The translations under genes were made by a program, and so were the position numbers. Positions 48,701 through 56,926 of a stretch of DNA of 64,000 nt are shown one piece after another (the first letter of the stretch is position 1; each line of letters starts with the position of its first letter). Source of the stretch: Vibrio sinaloensis DSM 21326 (GTDB lineage Bacteria > Pseudomonadota > Gammaproteobacteria > Enterobacterales > Vibrionaceae); contig NZ_AEVT01000093.1 of the NCBI RefSeq assembly GCF_000189275.1, positions 62,001 through 126,000 on the forward strand, read 5' to 3'. The notes below the pieces were generated by a model that had not been told where the DNA came from, searched no databases, and saw nothing but the letters and a program-made list of their open reading frames with translations.

Positions 48701-49822
48701 ATGACTACACAACAGGACTACGTCAGCTTTCAGCACGTGCAAAAAACCTATGACGGGGAGAACTTAGTGGTGAAGGACTTTAATCTGGATATCAAGCCAG
48801 GTGAGTTCGTGACCATGCTAGGGCCTTCTGGGTCCGGAAAAACGACCTGCTTAATGATGCTTGCTGGGTTTGAAACGGCCACGGGCGGTGAGATCTATAT
48901 AGATGGAACACCTGTGAACAACTTAGCCCCTCACAAGCGCGATATTGGAATGGTCTTCCAAAATTACGCGCTGTTTCCTCATATGACCATCGCCGAAAAT
49001 TTAGCCTTTCCTCTGAAAGTTCGCAAAATGAGTGAACACTCTGTCGCCGAAAAAGTGGAAGCGGCATTGAAAATGGTGGAGTTAGAGCAGGTGGCAAATC
49101 GGTATCCTAAGCAGCTATCCGGTGGCCAGCAGCAGCGGGTCGCTTTGGCGCGAGCCTTGGTGTTCGAGCCTAAGTTAGTGCTCATGGATGAACCTCTGGG
49201 AGCATTGGATAAACAACTACGTGAACAAATGCAGCTTGAAATTAAACACCTACACGAAAAGCTTGGTATCACTATCTTGTATGTCACCCATGATCAGGAT
49301 GAAGCGCTGACCATGTCGGATCGGATTGCGGTGTTCAATAATGGTGCGGTACAGCAGTTAGCGCCACCGACTGAGTTGTATGAGTCACCGAGTAATGCAT
49401 TTGTTGCCCAGTTCATCGGCGAGAACAACCAGTTGGTTGGTGCGGTGAGCCAGCTCTCTCACTCGGAGTGTGTGGTTAAGGTGGGGTCTCATCAAATTTT
49501 AGCGAAACCGGTCAGAGTCTCAGCGCTTGGCGAGCAAACTTTGCTGTCGATCAGGCCAGAAAAAATCACTGTCGAGCCAACGCCAGAGAGTGTTGATAAT
49601 CAAGTCACCGGCGTTTTAAAAGAACTGATTTATCACGGCGATCATCACCGCTTAGTGGTAGAGGTATCGGGCGTGGGAGAATTGGTGGTCAAGGTGACTA
49701 ACGACAGTCGTTCAAACCAAGCGTTTTCTCTGGGAGGATTGATCACTTTGGGTTGGCGCAGCGAAGATTGCCACGCACTGGACTGCCCTAAAGTGCAGCA
49801 ACCTGAGGAGGAAGCCGCATGA
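48701..49822 (+). CDS. ABC transporter ATP-binding protein (PotA-like)
   Basis: A 373-aa importer ATPase: Walker A GPSGSGKTT, Q-loop MVFQNYALFPH, signature LSGGQQQRV, Walker B LVLMDEPLGALD and a C-terminal TOBE domain (about 285-360). It overlaps the first permease gene by 4 bp. It belongs to a polyamine/Fe-type importer, here likely for hydroxyproline. Confidence 0.92.
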   Translation: MTTQQDYVSFQHVQKTYDGENLVVKDFNLDIKPGEFVTMLGPSGSGKTTCLMMLAGFETATGGEIYIDGTPVNNLAPHKRDIGMVFQNYALFPHMTIAENLAFPLKVRKMSEHSVAEKVEAALKMVELEQVANRYPKQLSGGQQQRVALARALVFEPKLVLMDEPLGALDKQLREQMQLEIKHLHEKLGITILYVTHDQDEALTMSDRIAVFNNGAVQQLAPPTELYESPSNAFVAQFIGENNQLVGAVSQLSHSECVVKVGSHQILAKPVRVSALGEQTLLSIRPEKITVEPTPESVDNQVTGVLKELIYHGDHHRLVVEVSGVGELVVKVTNDSRSNQAFSLGGLITLGWRSEDCHALDCPKVQQPEEEAA

Positions 49823-51099
49823 GTCGGGAACTCACAGAGTTATCATCGGTAAGTACGTTACAGAAAAAGCTCGCCAAGCCAAAAGGCGACCTTAAGTCAC
49901 GTTTGCAACGCGCAGAGCGACAGAAACAGATCCGCTCCATTTTGCTTATTCTTCCTTTGGTCTGCTTCATCTGTATCACGTTCGCTTTTCCTATCGTGGA
50001 AATGCTCTATCGCAGTGTTGACAATCATGCCGTGCCAAAGGGTTTTCCTAACACCGCACAAGCGATGGAGCAGTGGGATTATCAGCAATTACCTAGCCTC
50101 GCGATTCAGCAACAATTCATGGTAGAACTTCGCGACCGCTATAAAGATAAAACCCTGCCTAAGCTGGCCAATCGGCTCAATATCGAAGTGTCTGGGATGC
50201 GTAGCCTAATGATGAAAACGGGTCGTAAGCTGGGTAAGTTGGAGCAATTACCAACCAGTGTGGAGCAGATACAAAAACTCGACAAGCGTTGGGCTAAACC
50301 GCAGTATTGGGCGGCGGTTAAAACACTCAGTTCCCCTTATACGCTCAGCTACTATTTAGCCGCACTCGATATGCGCTATGACGATCAAGGCAATATCAGC
50401 CAACAACCTGAGACACGCCAAGTCTACGTGGATCTGTTTAGCAAAACCTTCGCCATGTCTCTGGCGATTACCTTAATTTGCCTCGTGATGGCCTACCCAG
50501 TGGCGTACTTGTTGGCCAATTTACCAGACAAGCAAGCGAACTTGTTGTTGATTGTGGTTTTGCTGCCATTTTGGACATCACTGTTAGTCAGGACAACGTC
50601 GTGGATTGTGCTGCTGCAAAACCAAGGAGTGATCAATGACCTATTGATCTGGTCTGGCGTAACCACCGAGAGGCTGGCAATGGTGCACAACACCTTTGGT
50701 ACCATCATAGCCATGGTACATATCCTGTTGCCGTTCATGATATTGCCGCTTTACAGTGTGATGAAAGGGATCAGTCCGAGCTATTTCCGCGCAGCGCGTT
50801 CATTGGGGGCGACACCGTCGGTGGCTTTTATCAAGGTGTACATGCCGCTGACCCTTCCGGGGATTGGCGCAGGTGCATTGTTGACCTTCATTCTTTCCAT
50901 CGGCTTCTACATTACTCCTGCATTGGTCGGTGGCCGTAGCGGACAGATGATTTCGAATATGATCGCCTACCACATGCAAACCTCGCTCAATTGGGGGATG
51001 GCTGCGGCACTCGGCGGTCTGTTGCTGGCCGTGGTATTAGCGCTGTTTTACCTGTTTAACCGTGTAGTGGGTATCAACAATATCAAGGTAGGAGGATAA
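49819..51099 (+). CDS. ABC transporter permease (PotB-like) with large periplasmic insertion
   Basis: A 426-aa permease. TM1 is at about residues 40-60, then a soluble insert of about 145 residues, then five helices from about 210. The EAA loop is ARSLGATPSVAFIKVYMPLT. PotB proteins are usually under 300 aa, so the insert between TM1 and TM2 makes this one long. The insert is Lys/Gln-rich and mostly helical. The start overlaps the ATPase gene by 4 bp. Confidence 0.9.
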   Translation: MSRELTELSSVSTLQKKLAKPKGDLKSRLQRAERQKQIRSILLILPLVCFICITFAFPIVEMLYRSVDNHAVPKGFPNTAQAMEQWDYQQLPSLAIQQQFMVELRDRYKDKTLPKLANRLNIEVSGMRSLMMKTGRKLGKLEQLPTSVEQIQKLDKRWAKPQYWAAVKTLSSPYTLSYYLAALDMRYDDQGNISQQPETRQVYVDLFSKTFAMSLAITLICLVMAYPVAYLLANLPDKQANLLLIVVLLPFWTSLLVRTTSWIVLLQNQGVINDLLIWSGVTTERLAMVHNTFGTIIAMVHILLPFMILPLYSVMKGISPSYFRAARSLGATPSVAFIKVYMPLTLPGIGAGALLTFILSIGFYITPALVGGRSGQMISNMIAYHMQTSLNWGMAAALGGLLLAVVLALFYLFNRVVGINNIKVGG

Positions 51100-51101
51100 C
51101 C

Positions 51102-51950
51102 ATGGCACTACCAAGTTACTGCAACAAGCGTGAGCGTTTGGGTTACTTCGTCTACCTAACGTTTTGTACCTTAGTGTTCCTATTTTTGATTGCTCCAATC
51201 CTGATTATTGTACCGCTCTCATTTAATGCCACGCCTTATTTTACCTTTACCGAAGGCATGTTGAGCTTAGATCCCGAGGCGTATTCGATTCGTTGGTACA
51301 GCGACATGTTTGCCAACAGCCAATGGATGAGCGCGTTAAAAAACAGTACGTTAATTGCCTTGTGTGCGACAGTGGTTGCTACCGTTCTCGGCACATTAGC
51401 AGCGATGGGCTTAGCAGCCAATAATGTGCCGTTTCGCAATACCATTATGGCGTTTCTTATCTCACCCATGATCGTGCCTGTGATCATCTCCGCGGCGGCG
51501 ATGTACTTCTTTTACACCCGCTTGGATTTGTCGCAAACCTTTGTCGGTATTGTGCTTGCGCATGCTGCTCTAGGTACGCCATTTGTAGTAATTACCGTGA
51601 CGGCGACCTTAAGTGGATTTGATCACAGCTTAGTGCGTGCCGCGTATAGCTTAGGTGCGAATCCGATTTACGCGTTTCGCCACGTTACATTTCCTTTGAT
51701 TCGACCAGGAATGATTTCAGGAGGCCTGTTTGCGTTTGGTACCTCATTTGATGAAGTGGTCGTCGCGCTGTTTATCACTGGGGTCGAGCAAAGAACGGTC
51801 CCAAGGCAGATGTGGTCGGGTATTCGTGAGCAGATCAGTCCGACGATTCTTGCCGTAGCCAGCTTGTTGATTCTGATGTCGGTTCTACTGTTGGTCACTC
51901 TGGAGCTACTTCGTAGACGTAATGCTCGTATCAGGGGGATCAGCGAATAG
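51102..51950 (+). CDS. ABC transporter permease (PotC-like)
   Basis: A 282-aa inner-membrane permease with six helices and the EAA loop AAYSLGANPIYAFRHVTFPL. The start lies 2 bp after the PotB-like stop, with AGGAGG-type spacing (GTAGGAGGATAACC). It is the last gene of the ATPase-permease-permease operon. Confidence 0.92.
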   Translation: MALPSYCNKRERLGYFVYLTFCTLVFLFLIAPILIIVPLSFNATPYFTFTEGMLSLDPEAYSIRWYSDMFANSQWMSALKNSTLIALCATVVATVLGTLAAMGLAANNVPFRNTIMAFLISPMIVPVIISAAAMYFFYTRLDLSQTFVGIVLAHAALGTPFVVITVTATLSGFDHSLVRAAYSLGANPIYAFRHVTFPLIRPGMISGGLFAFGTSFDEVVVALFITGVEQRTVPRQMWSGIREQISPTILAVASLLILMSVLLLVTLELLRRRNARIRGISE

Positions 51951-52082
51951 TTCATTTCCATTGGTGGGTAGGGTAAGACATGGGAAAGAAGAGTCTATAG
52001 TCAGCAGAGTTGTTTGTTGGGCTCTACTTTCCCTACTGTCCAGGCATTGTAGGCTTCATCTCCGGGTCTTACTGTTTCCAGC

Positions 52083-52117
52083 GCGCTTTGTATGTCATGT
52101 ACAAGGCGCTTTTTTTA
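52083..52117 (+). terminator. Rho-independent terminator of the ABC operon
   Basis: The stem GCGCTTTGTA/TACAAGGCGC (one G-T pair) is followed by T8, 130 bp after the last permease stop and abutting the convergent SDR gene. Confidence 0.85.
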
Positions 52118-52822
52118 CCAAGCTAAACGTTCACCGTCGTAGGTAATAAACTGTCCAGTGTCTTCGCGGGTTAACGATACCAACACCTTGAGCAGATCAT
52201 TGGCCACACGCTCTGGTGTGAACAATTTTCCTGCTGGGACATTGGTTTGAAAAGGTTTCGATAGCGCGGTGTCGGTTGTTCCTGGGTGTAGGGCAACCAC
52301 CACACTTTGCGGCATGACTCTAGACCACTCAATACTAATGCCTTTGATTGCCATATTCAGAGCCGCTTTTGAGGCTCGGTAGCTGTACCAACCACCGAGT
52401 TGATTATCACTAATGCTACCCACTTTGGCGGAAATGGTCGCAAGACAAGGGCGTACACTGCGTTTTAACACGGTTTGAAAATGTTTTGCTATCAGCAGGG
52501 TCGGCAGGCTATTAATGGCAACATTGTGGAGGAAAAACGCCGGATCAACCGAACTTAGGTTCTTTTCAGGCCCTTGACTCTCTGTGTGTAACATACCGAC
52601 ACAGTTAATGATCCAATCAAGGTGGTCAAAGCGTTGCGCCAGCTCAGCGACGCTCGACTCTTGGCTAACGTCGAGCTTGTACCAAGTGACCTCGTCGTTT
52701 GTCGTCTGAGGGACGTGCCGGTTATAAGTCGCGAATACCTTGGTTGGCGTGGAACGCTGGGACAAAGCTGCGACAATGGCTTGGCCAATGCCGCCGTTGC
52801 CTCCGATCACTAAGATATTCAT
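52115..52822 (-). CDS. SDR-family oxidoreductase (C-factor-like), photolyase operon
   Basis: A 235-aa SDR: NILVIGGNGGIGQAIVAAL cofactor loop at the start, NCVG in place of NNAG, and YRASKAALNMA as the YxxxK. It resembles C-factor/CsgA-like SDRs. Its ATG overlaps the photolyase stop by 1 bp (TAATG), so the two are translated together. Substrate unknown. Confidence 0.9.
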   Translation of the reverse strand: MNILVIGGNGGIGQAIVAALSQRSTPTKVFATYNRHVPQTTNDEVTWYKLDVSQESSVAELAQRFDHLDWIINCVGMLHTESQGPEKNLSSVDPAFFLHNVAINSLPTLLIAKHFQTVLKRSVRPCLATISAKVGSISDNQLGGWYSYRASKAALNMAIKGISIEWSRVMPQSVVVALHPGTTDTALSKPFQTNVPAGKLFTPERVANDLLKVLVSLTREDTGQFITYDGERLAW

Positions 52823-54369
52823 TACAACTCCTCAATACGTGCTAAGTTCTGCTCGGCTGTGGTTAAGATGGCGTCTTGCACGGCAGGCGCCATGCGATCC
52901 CAATTTCGGTAAATCATGCCGATTCTTGGCAAGCGACCAATCGTGTTGCGGTTGCGGTGCATAAAGTGCCAGTAAAGGCTATTGAATGGGCACGATTGCG
53001 GCCCACTTTTCTGTTGAACTTTGTAAGCACATTGCTTGCAGTAATCGCTCATTCTGTTGATGTAGGCACCGCTAGCTGCATATGGCTTTGTCCCTACGAT
53101 GCCGCCATCGGCAAACAGAGCCATACCACGAGTGTTGGGCATTTCGACCCATTCAATCGCATCAATATAAATGCCGAGATACCATGCATCGACCTCGTCA
53201 GGATTGGCGCCAATTAATAAGGCAAAGTTGCCCGTGACCATTAAACGTTGGATATGGTGAGCGTAGGCATAATCCAACGATTGATTAACCGCATGTTTGA
53301 TGCAATTCATCTTTGTATTGCCGTTCCAAAAATAGCCGGGTAGTGCTCTGGTCGCCGAGAAATGGTTCAAGGTTTGGTAATTTGGCATGTTGGCCCAATA
53401 AACGGCGCGGATATACTCTCGCCAGCCAATGATTTGTCTGACAAAGCCTTCGATTTGGTCGAGAGAAATGCCTCCTTGCGAATGCTCAAAGCTCGCGAGT
53501 GCGGACTCTATCACTTCTTTTGGCGAAAGCAATTTACAGTTGAGAGCAAACGATATCCGACTGTGGTAGAGGCTCCAGTTGGCGGTATGATTGGCTGTCA
53601 TCGCGTCTTGAAAAAAACCAAACTTAGGCAAACAGTGCTGGCAAAAATGGGCAAGGAGGTTTAGCGCTTGGCTTCGATTGAGCGGCCAGATGAGTGGATT
53701 GGTGCTGTGGCCCATATTGTTGATGTTATGTCGCTTTAGCCGTGCTTGAATCGCCGAGACTTCGTTGGCAAACAGCAAAGGATTAGGAATGTCTGCCAAG
53801 TCTTGTTCTTTGAATGCGTTGCGGTTGTTGGCGTCTAAGTTCCATTTTCCTCCGACGGGTTTATCTCCTTCCATTAGTATGTTGAAGCGCTTACGCATAC
53901 GACGATAAAAGTGCTCCATGAGAATATGCTTGCCTTGTGGAAAAGCGTCTTCAATCTCATCAAACGGGAACAAAAAATGTTCGCTATCGATTTGGGTAAT
54001 TTGAACGCGATCTAAATCCAGCTGTTGTAACTGCTGAGCAAGACGATACTCATCTGGTCGTTGATACTCAAAGGTAGTGATACTGTGTTGTTCGACCAGC
54101 GCGCAAATCAGGGTGTCGAGACTGGCAAAGTCACTGGTCTTGTCTAAGTCGAGATACTCGACTTGATGGCCATTGGTACGTAACTCATTTGCAAAGCTCT
54201 CCATAGCGGCGAAAAAGGCGCACTGCTTTTGCGCGTGGTGCTTAACGTACAGGGCTTCCTGATGAAGTTCGGCTATCACGTACAAAACCTCGTCGTTACA
54301 GTGAGAGTACCACGAGTGCTGTGAGTTGAGTTGGTCACCTAAAACGAGACGAAGAGTCGTGTATGGCAT
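52822..54369 (-). CDS. FeS-type photolyase/cryptochrome (prokaryotic 6-4 photolyase family)
   Basis: A 515-aa flavoprotein of the FeS-BCP class, which repairs UV (6-4) photoproducts. Layout: N-terminal alpha/beta antenna domain (LRLVLGDQLNSQHSWYS), helical FAD domain from about 200, and C-terminal FeS region. Cysteines that can bind the [4Fe-4S] cluster are seen in YCKQCAYKV and SCPFNSLYWHF plus one in the middle region (NCIKHAVNQS). NTRGMALFADGG is typical of the family. It heads a two-gene operon with the SDR. Confidence 0.93.
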   Translation of the reverse strand: MPYTTLRLVLGDQLNSQHSWYSHCNDEVLYVIAELHQEALYVKHHAQKQCAFFAAMESFANELRTNGHQVEYLDLDKTSDFASLDTLICALVEQHSITTFEYQRPDEYRLAQQLQQLDLDRVQITQIDSEHFLFPFDEIEDAFPQGKHILMEHFYRRMRKRFNILMEGDKPVGGKWNLDANNRNAFKEQDLADIPNPLLFANEVSAIQARLKRHNINNMGHSTNPLIWPLNRSQALNLLAHFCQHCLPKFGFFQDAMTANHTANWSLYHSRISFALNCKLLSPKEVIESALASFEHSQGGISLDQIEGFVRQIIGWREYIRAVYWANMPNYQTLNHFSATRALPGYFWNGNTKMNCIKHAVNQSLDYAYAHHIQRLMVTGNFALLIGANPDEVDAWYLGIYIDAIEWVEMPNTRGMALFADGGIVGTKPYAASGAYINRMSDYCKQCAYKVQQKSGPQSCPFNSLYWHFMHRNRNTIGRLPRIGMIYRNWDRMAPAVQDAILTTAEQNLARIEEL

Positions 54370-54459
54370 GAAAGAGTCCGGCGGTTTTTTTAATCAATAC
54401 GCATGCCAACCAGTTTGCGATCATTTCGTCGGTAATAAATTGAAAGTGTTCGCGTTTTC

Positions 54460-55359
54460 CTACTTTCTCGCGTTTTGAAACTGATGACGAAACTGAGTCG
54501 GCGTCATCTCTTTTACCGTTTTGAAAAGGCGATTAAAGTTGGACAGATTCTGAAAACCTGTCTTCTCGGCGACAATGGCGACGGGCAAAGTGGAACTTGC
54601 CAATAGCTCGCAAGCCTTGCCGATTCTGAACTGTTTGAGGTGTTCAGAAAAGCTGACGCCATAATGCTTTTCGAACAATCGGTAGGCGGAGCTTTCGCTC
54701 ATGTGCAGTTTCTTACTTAAGTCAGAGATGCGGATAACTTGAGCGTAGTTCTGCTCAATGTATTGGCTGGCCAATTGGACTTTTTGGTGCGCTTCCTGAT
54801 TGCCTGAAAGCTGACTGATACGATAAGGGGAGGCAGAAAGCCGCTGCGACTCGGTATCGCTCGCGAGCAGCAGTAGAACTTCCATGACTCTGATGGCCTG
54901 AAACGCGCGGTCGAGTTGGTCGATCTCTTTCAGTTTTGAAGCTACTTGCTGAGATACGCTCGGGCTGAACTTTACACCAAACGCGGAACTATCTAGCAGG
55001 CGCTTAATGTTGCGTGCTTCTGGTATGGTGGCTTGCAGCTTCTCAATCCATTGATGCTTGAGCCAGACAATGACTGAATGATGCGGTTTTTCTTCACTAC
55101 TGTGCATACGTCCGGTGATCATATGGGGCAGCCCAGGGCCATACAGCAACATCGTATTGTGGCCGATAGTTCCGACGGCATCGCCTGCGAAGTAGTTACC
55201 ATTGAAAACTTCGTCTGGATCTTGGTAAAGCACTAGCTCGTATTCGGTGTGGTAATGCCATGAGCAAGCAAATTCTTCCCTTTTAACTCGGCAGTGATAC
55301 TCACGCACTATCCAGTCGTGGCTTGGCGTGTTCATTACATTTTCGATAAACGGCTTCAT
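54460..55359 (-). CDS. AraC-family transcriptional regulator
   Basis: A 299-aa AraC regulator with an N-terminal cupin-type sensor (CSWHYHTEYELVLYQ) and two C-terminal helix-turn-helix units (about residues 195-295, ending with FQNLSNFNRLFKTVKEMTP). AAGGAGCACTAA precedes the ATG. It is divergent from the Set-type efflux gene over 178 bp, its probable target. Confidence 0.92.
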   Translation of the reverse strand: MKPFIENVMNTPSHDWIVREYHCRVKREEFACSWHYHTEYELVLYQDPDEVFNGNYFAGDAVGTIGHNTMLLYGPGLPHMITGRMHSSEEKPHHSVIVWLKHQWIEKLQATIPEARNIKRLLDSSAFGVKFSPSVSQQVASKLKEIDQLDRAFQAIRVMEVLLLLASDTESQRLSASPYRISQLSGNQEAHQKVQLASQYIEQNYAQVIRISDLSKKLHMSESSAYRLFEKHYGVSFSEHLKQFRIGKACELLASSTLPVAIVAEKTGFQNLSNFNRLFKTVKEMTPTQFRHQFQNARK

Positions 55360-55537
55360 TTAGTGCTCCTTGGTGTCGCACACAGGCTAGTGTAAGTGTT
55401 GCTTTTCTGTCAAAGAAGTTCGCTAAGTTGACGGATAAGTATTAGAGGTAGCTCGAATACTATCAATGGCGACGCATATCTTTGATTAGACTGTAGCTGC
55501 TCAAACCTACACACCTAACTCAAAGGAGCCCCTCAAA

Positions 55538-56740
55538 ATGTGGAAAGATAAAACCGCGTTGTTGTTCATCATTACTGCGTTTGTCACCGGTTTATGTGGG
55601 GCCTTTTTTTACCCTCTATCGAGCTTATTTATCGTTGAGGAGTTAGGTGCTTCACCTATGATGTTGAGTCTGTACATGGTGATGGCGGTGGTGAGCGCAG
55701 TGGTGGTTTCGCAACTGTTGGCTAGACAGTCTGATAGAAACTGGAAGCGAAAAACGATCCTCGTTGTTGCCCTTAGTTGCTATCTGGTCACCGTGGCAAG
55801 CTTTACAGTGGTGCGAGACTATTGGCTCGCGATTTCGATTGCGACTGTGTTTGGCAGTATCAGTGGTGCGGCGTTTGGCCAGCTGTTTGCGCTTGGCCGC
55901 GAGTATGGCGATCGCTACATGCAAGATAGCACCACGTTTTTGTCGACGATGCGTGCAGGTATTGCGATCGCCTGGGTATTTGGCCCCCCGCTCGCGTTTA
56001 TGATTAAAGCCAGTTTCGGTTTCAATGCTTCGTTCTCGGTATCCGCTGTTATTGTTTCGGTGTCGATCATTGTAATAGCGAGATACTTACCAAACGGTGT
56101 GAGCAAGGCAGAGGAAGAGCCGCAGGAGTCAGCATTGAACGGGGCTGGATTAATCTCAAACGGACTGATCGCCCTTTATTGTCTGGTGGTTGTGTGTGCT
56201 TTTGCCGCGAACAACTTGTACATCACCAGCATGCCACTTTATTTGTCTCAGGAATTGAAAGTTGACGAGAATTGGCTCGGAGTCTTGTTTGGCGCCGCAG
56301 CACTTTGTGAAATCCCTGTGATGTTATTCGCTGGTAAATTGGCAGAGCGTATTGGCACCATCAAGCTGCTCATGCTGGGCATCATCAGTGGCATCGCGTT
56401 TTACTTGGTCATGCTGACACACACCAGTTTCCTCGCCATGTTAGCTGCACAGCTGTTGAATGGTTTTTACATTGGCGTGTGCGCCACCTTAGGTATGGTT
56501 GTGCTGCAAGATATGATGAAAGATCGTTTGGGTACCGCGTCAACGTTATTTTCCAATATGCTCAATATCAGCATGTTGGTGGCCAGTTTGTCGGTGGGTA
56601 TCGTGGCGGAATTCTACAATTATTACAGCACTTTATACGTCTCATTTTTTGGTGTTAGTGCAGCATTAATCCTGCTCAGTGGATTTTGGTTTGCGACACG
56701 TCGGATTGAAAATCAAACCGATCCCGTTAACGCGGCATGA
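55538..56740 (+). CDS. MFS sugar efflux transporter (Set family)
   Basis: A 400-aa inner-membrane protein with about 12 helices, similar to SetA/SetB: LCGAFFYPLSSLFIVEELGA, then the loop RQSDRNWKRKTIL between helices 2 and 3. Set pumps export sugars or sugar analogues. AAAGGAGCCCCTC precedes the ATG. Regulation by the divergent AraC protein is likely. Confidence 0.88.
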   Translation: MWKDKTALLFIITAFVTGLCGAFFYPLSSLFIVEELGASPMMLSLYMVMAVVSAVVVSQLLARQSDRNWKRKTILVVALSCYLVTVASFTVVRDYWLAISIATVFGSISGAAFGQLFALGREYGDRYMQDSTTFLSTMRAGIAIAWVFGPPLAFMIKASFGFNASFSVSAVIVSVSIIVIARYLPNGVSKAEEEPQESALNGAGLISNGLIALYCLVVVCAFAANNLYITSMPLYLSQELKVDENWLGVLFGAAALCEIPVMLFAGKLAERIGTIKLLMLGIISGIAFYLVMLTHTSFLAMLAAQLLNGFYIGVCATLGMVVLQDMMKDRLGTASTLFSNMLNISMLVASLSVGIVAEFYNYYSTLYVSFFGVSAALILLSGFWFATRRIENQTDPVNAA

Positions 56741-56926
56741 GTGGCTAGGAAGGGGAGTTGGCGCTGACTTTTTATAGAAAACAATGGCTTATTATCAAAA
56801 CCAAAAGTTGATCCAACTCTCCTTTTTATCGGCGAAATTGTCCAACCACTAAACTTTTAAACTATTGCATATCTAGTTATGCACTTTGAAGTATAGTTAT
56901 AGATAGCATTTATAGTTTGTGGTTTT

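Noticed and set aside
45483..51950. Spermidine/putrescine transporter as final name
   Set aside because: Homology is polyamine-type, but the operator and neighbours point to hydroxyproline, so the substrate was left open.
52876..53217. 113-codon plus-strand frame inside the photolyase gene
   Set aside because: Shadow of a strongly conserved coding sequence on the other strand.
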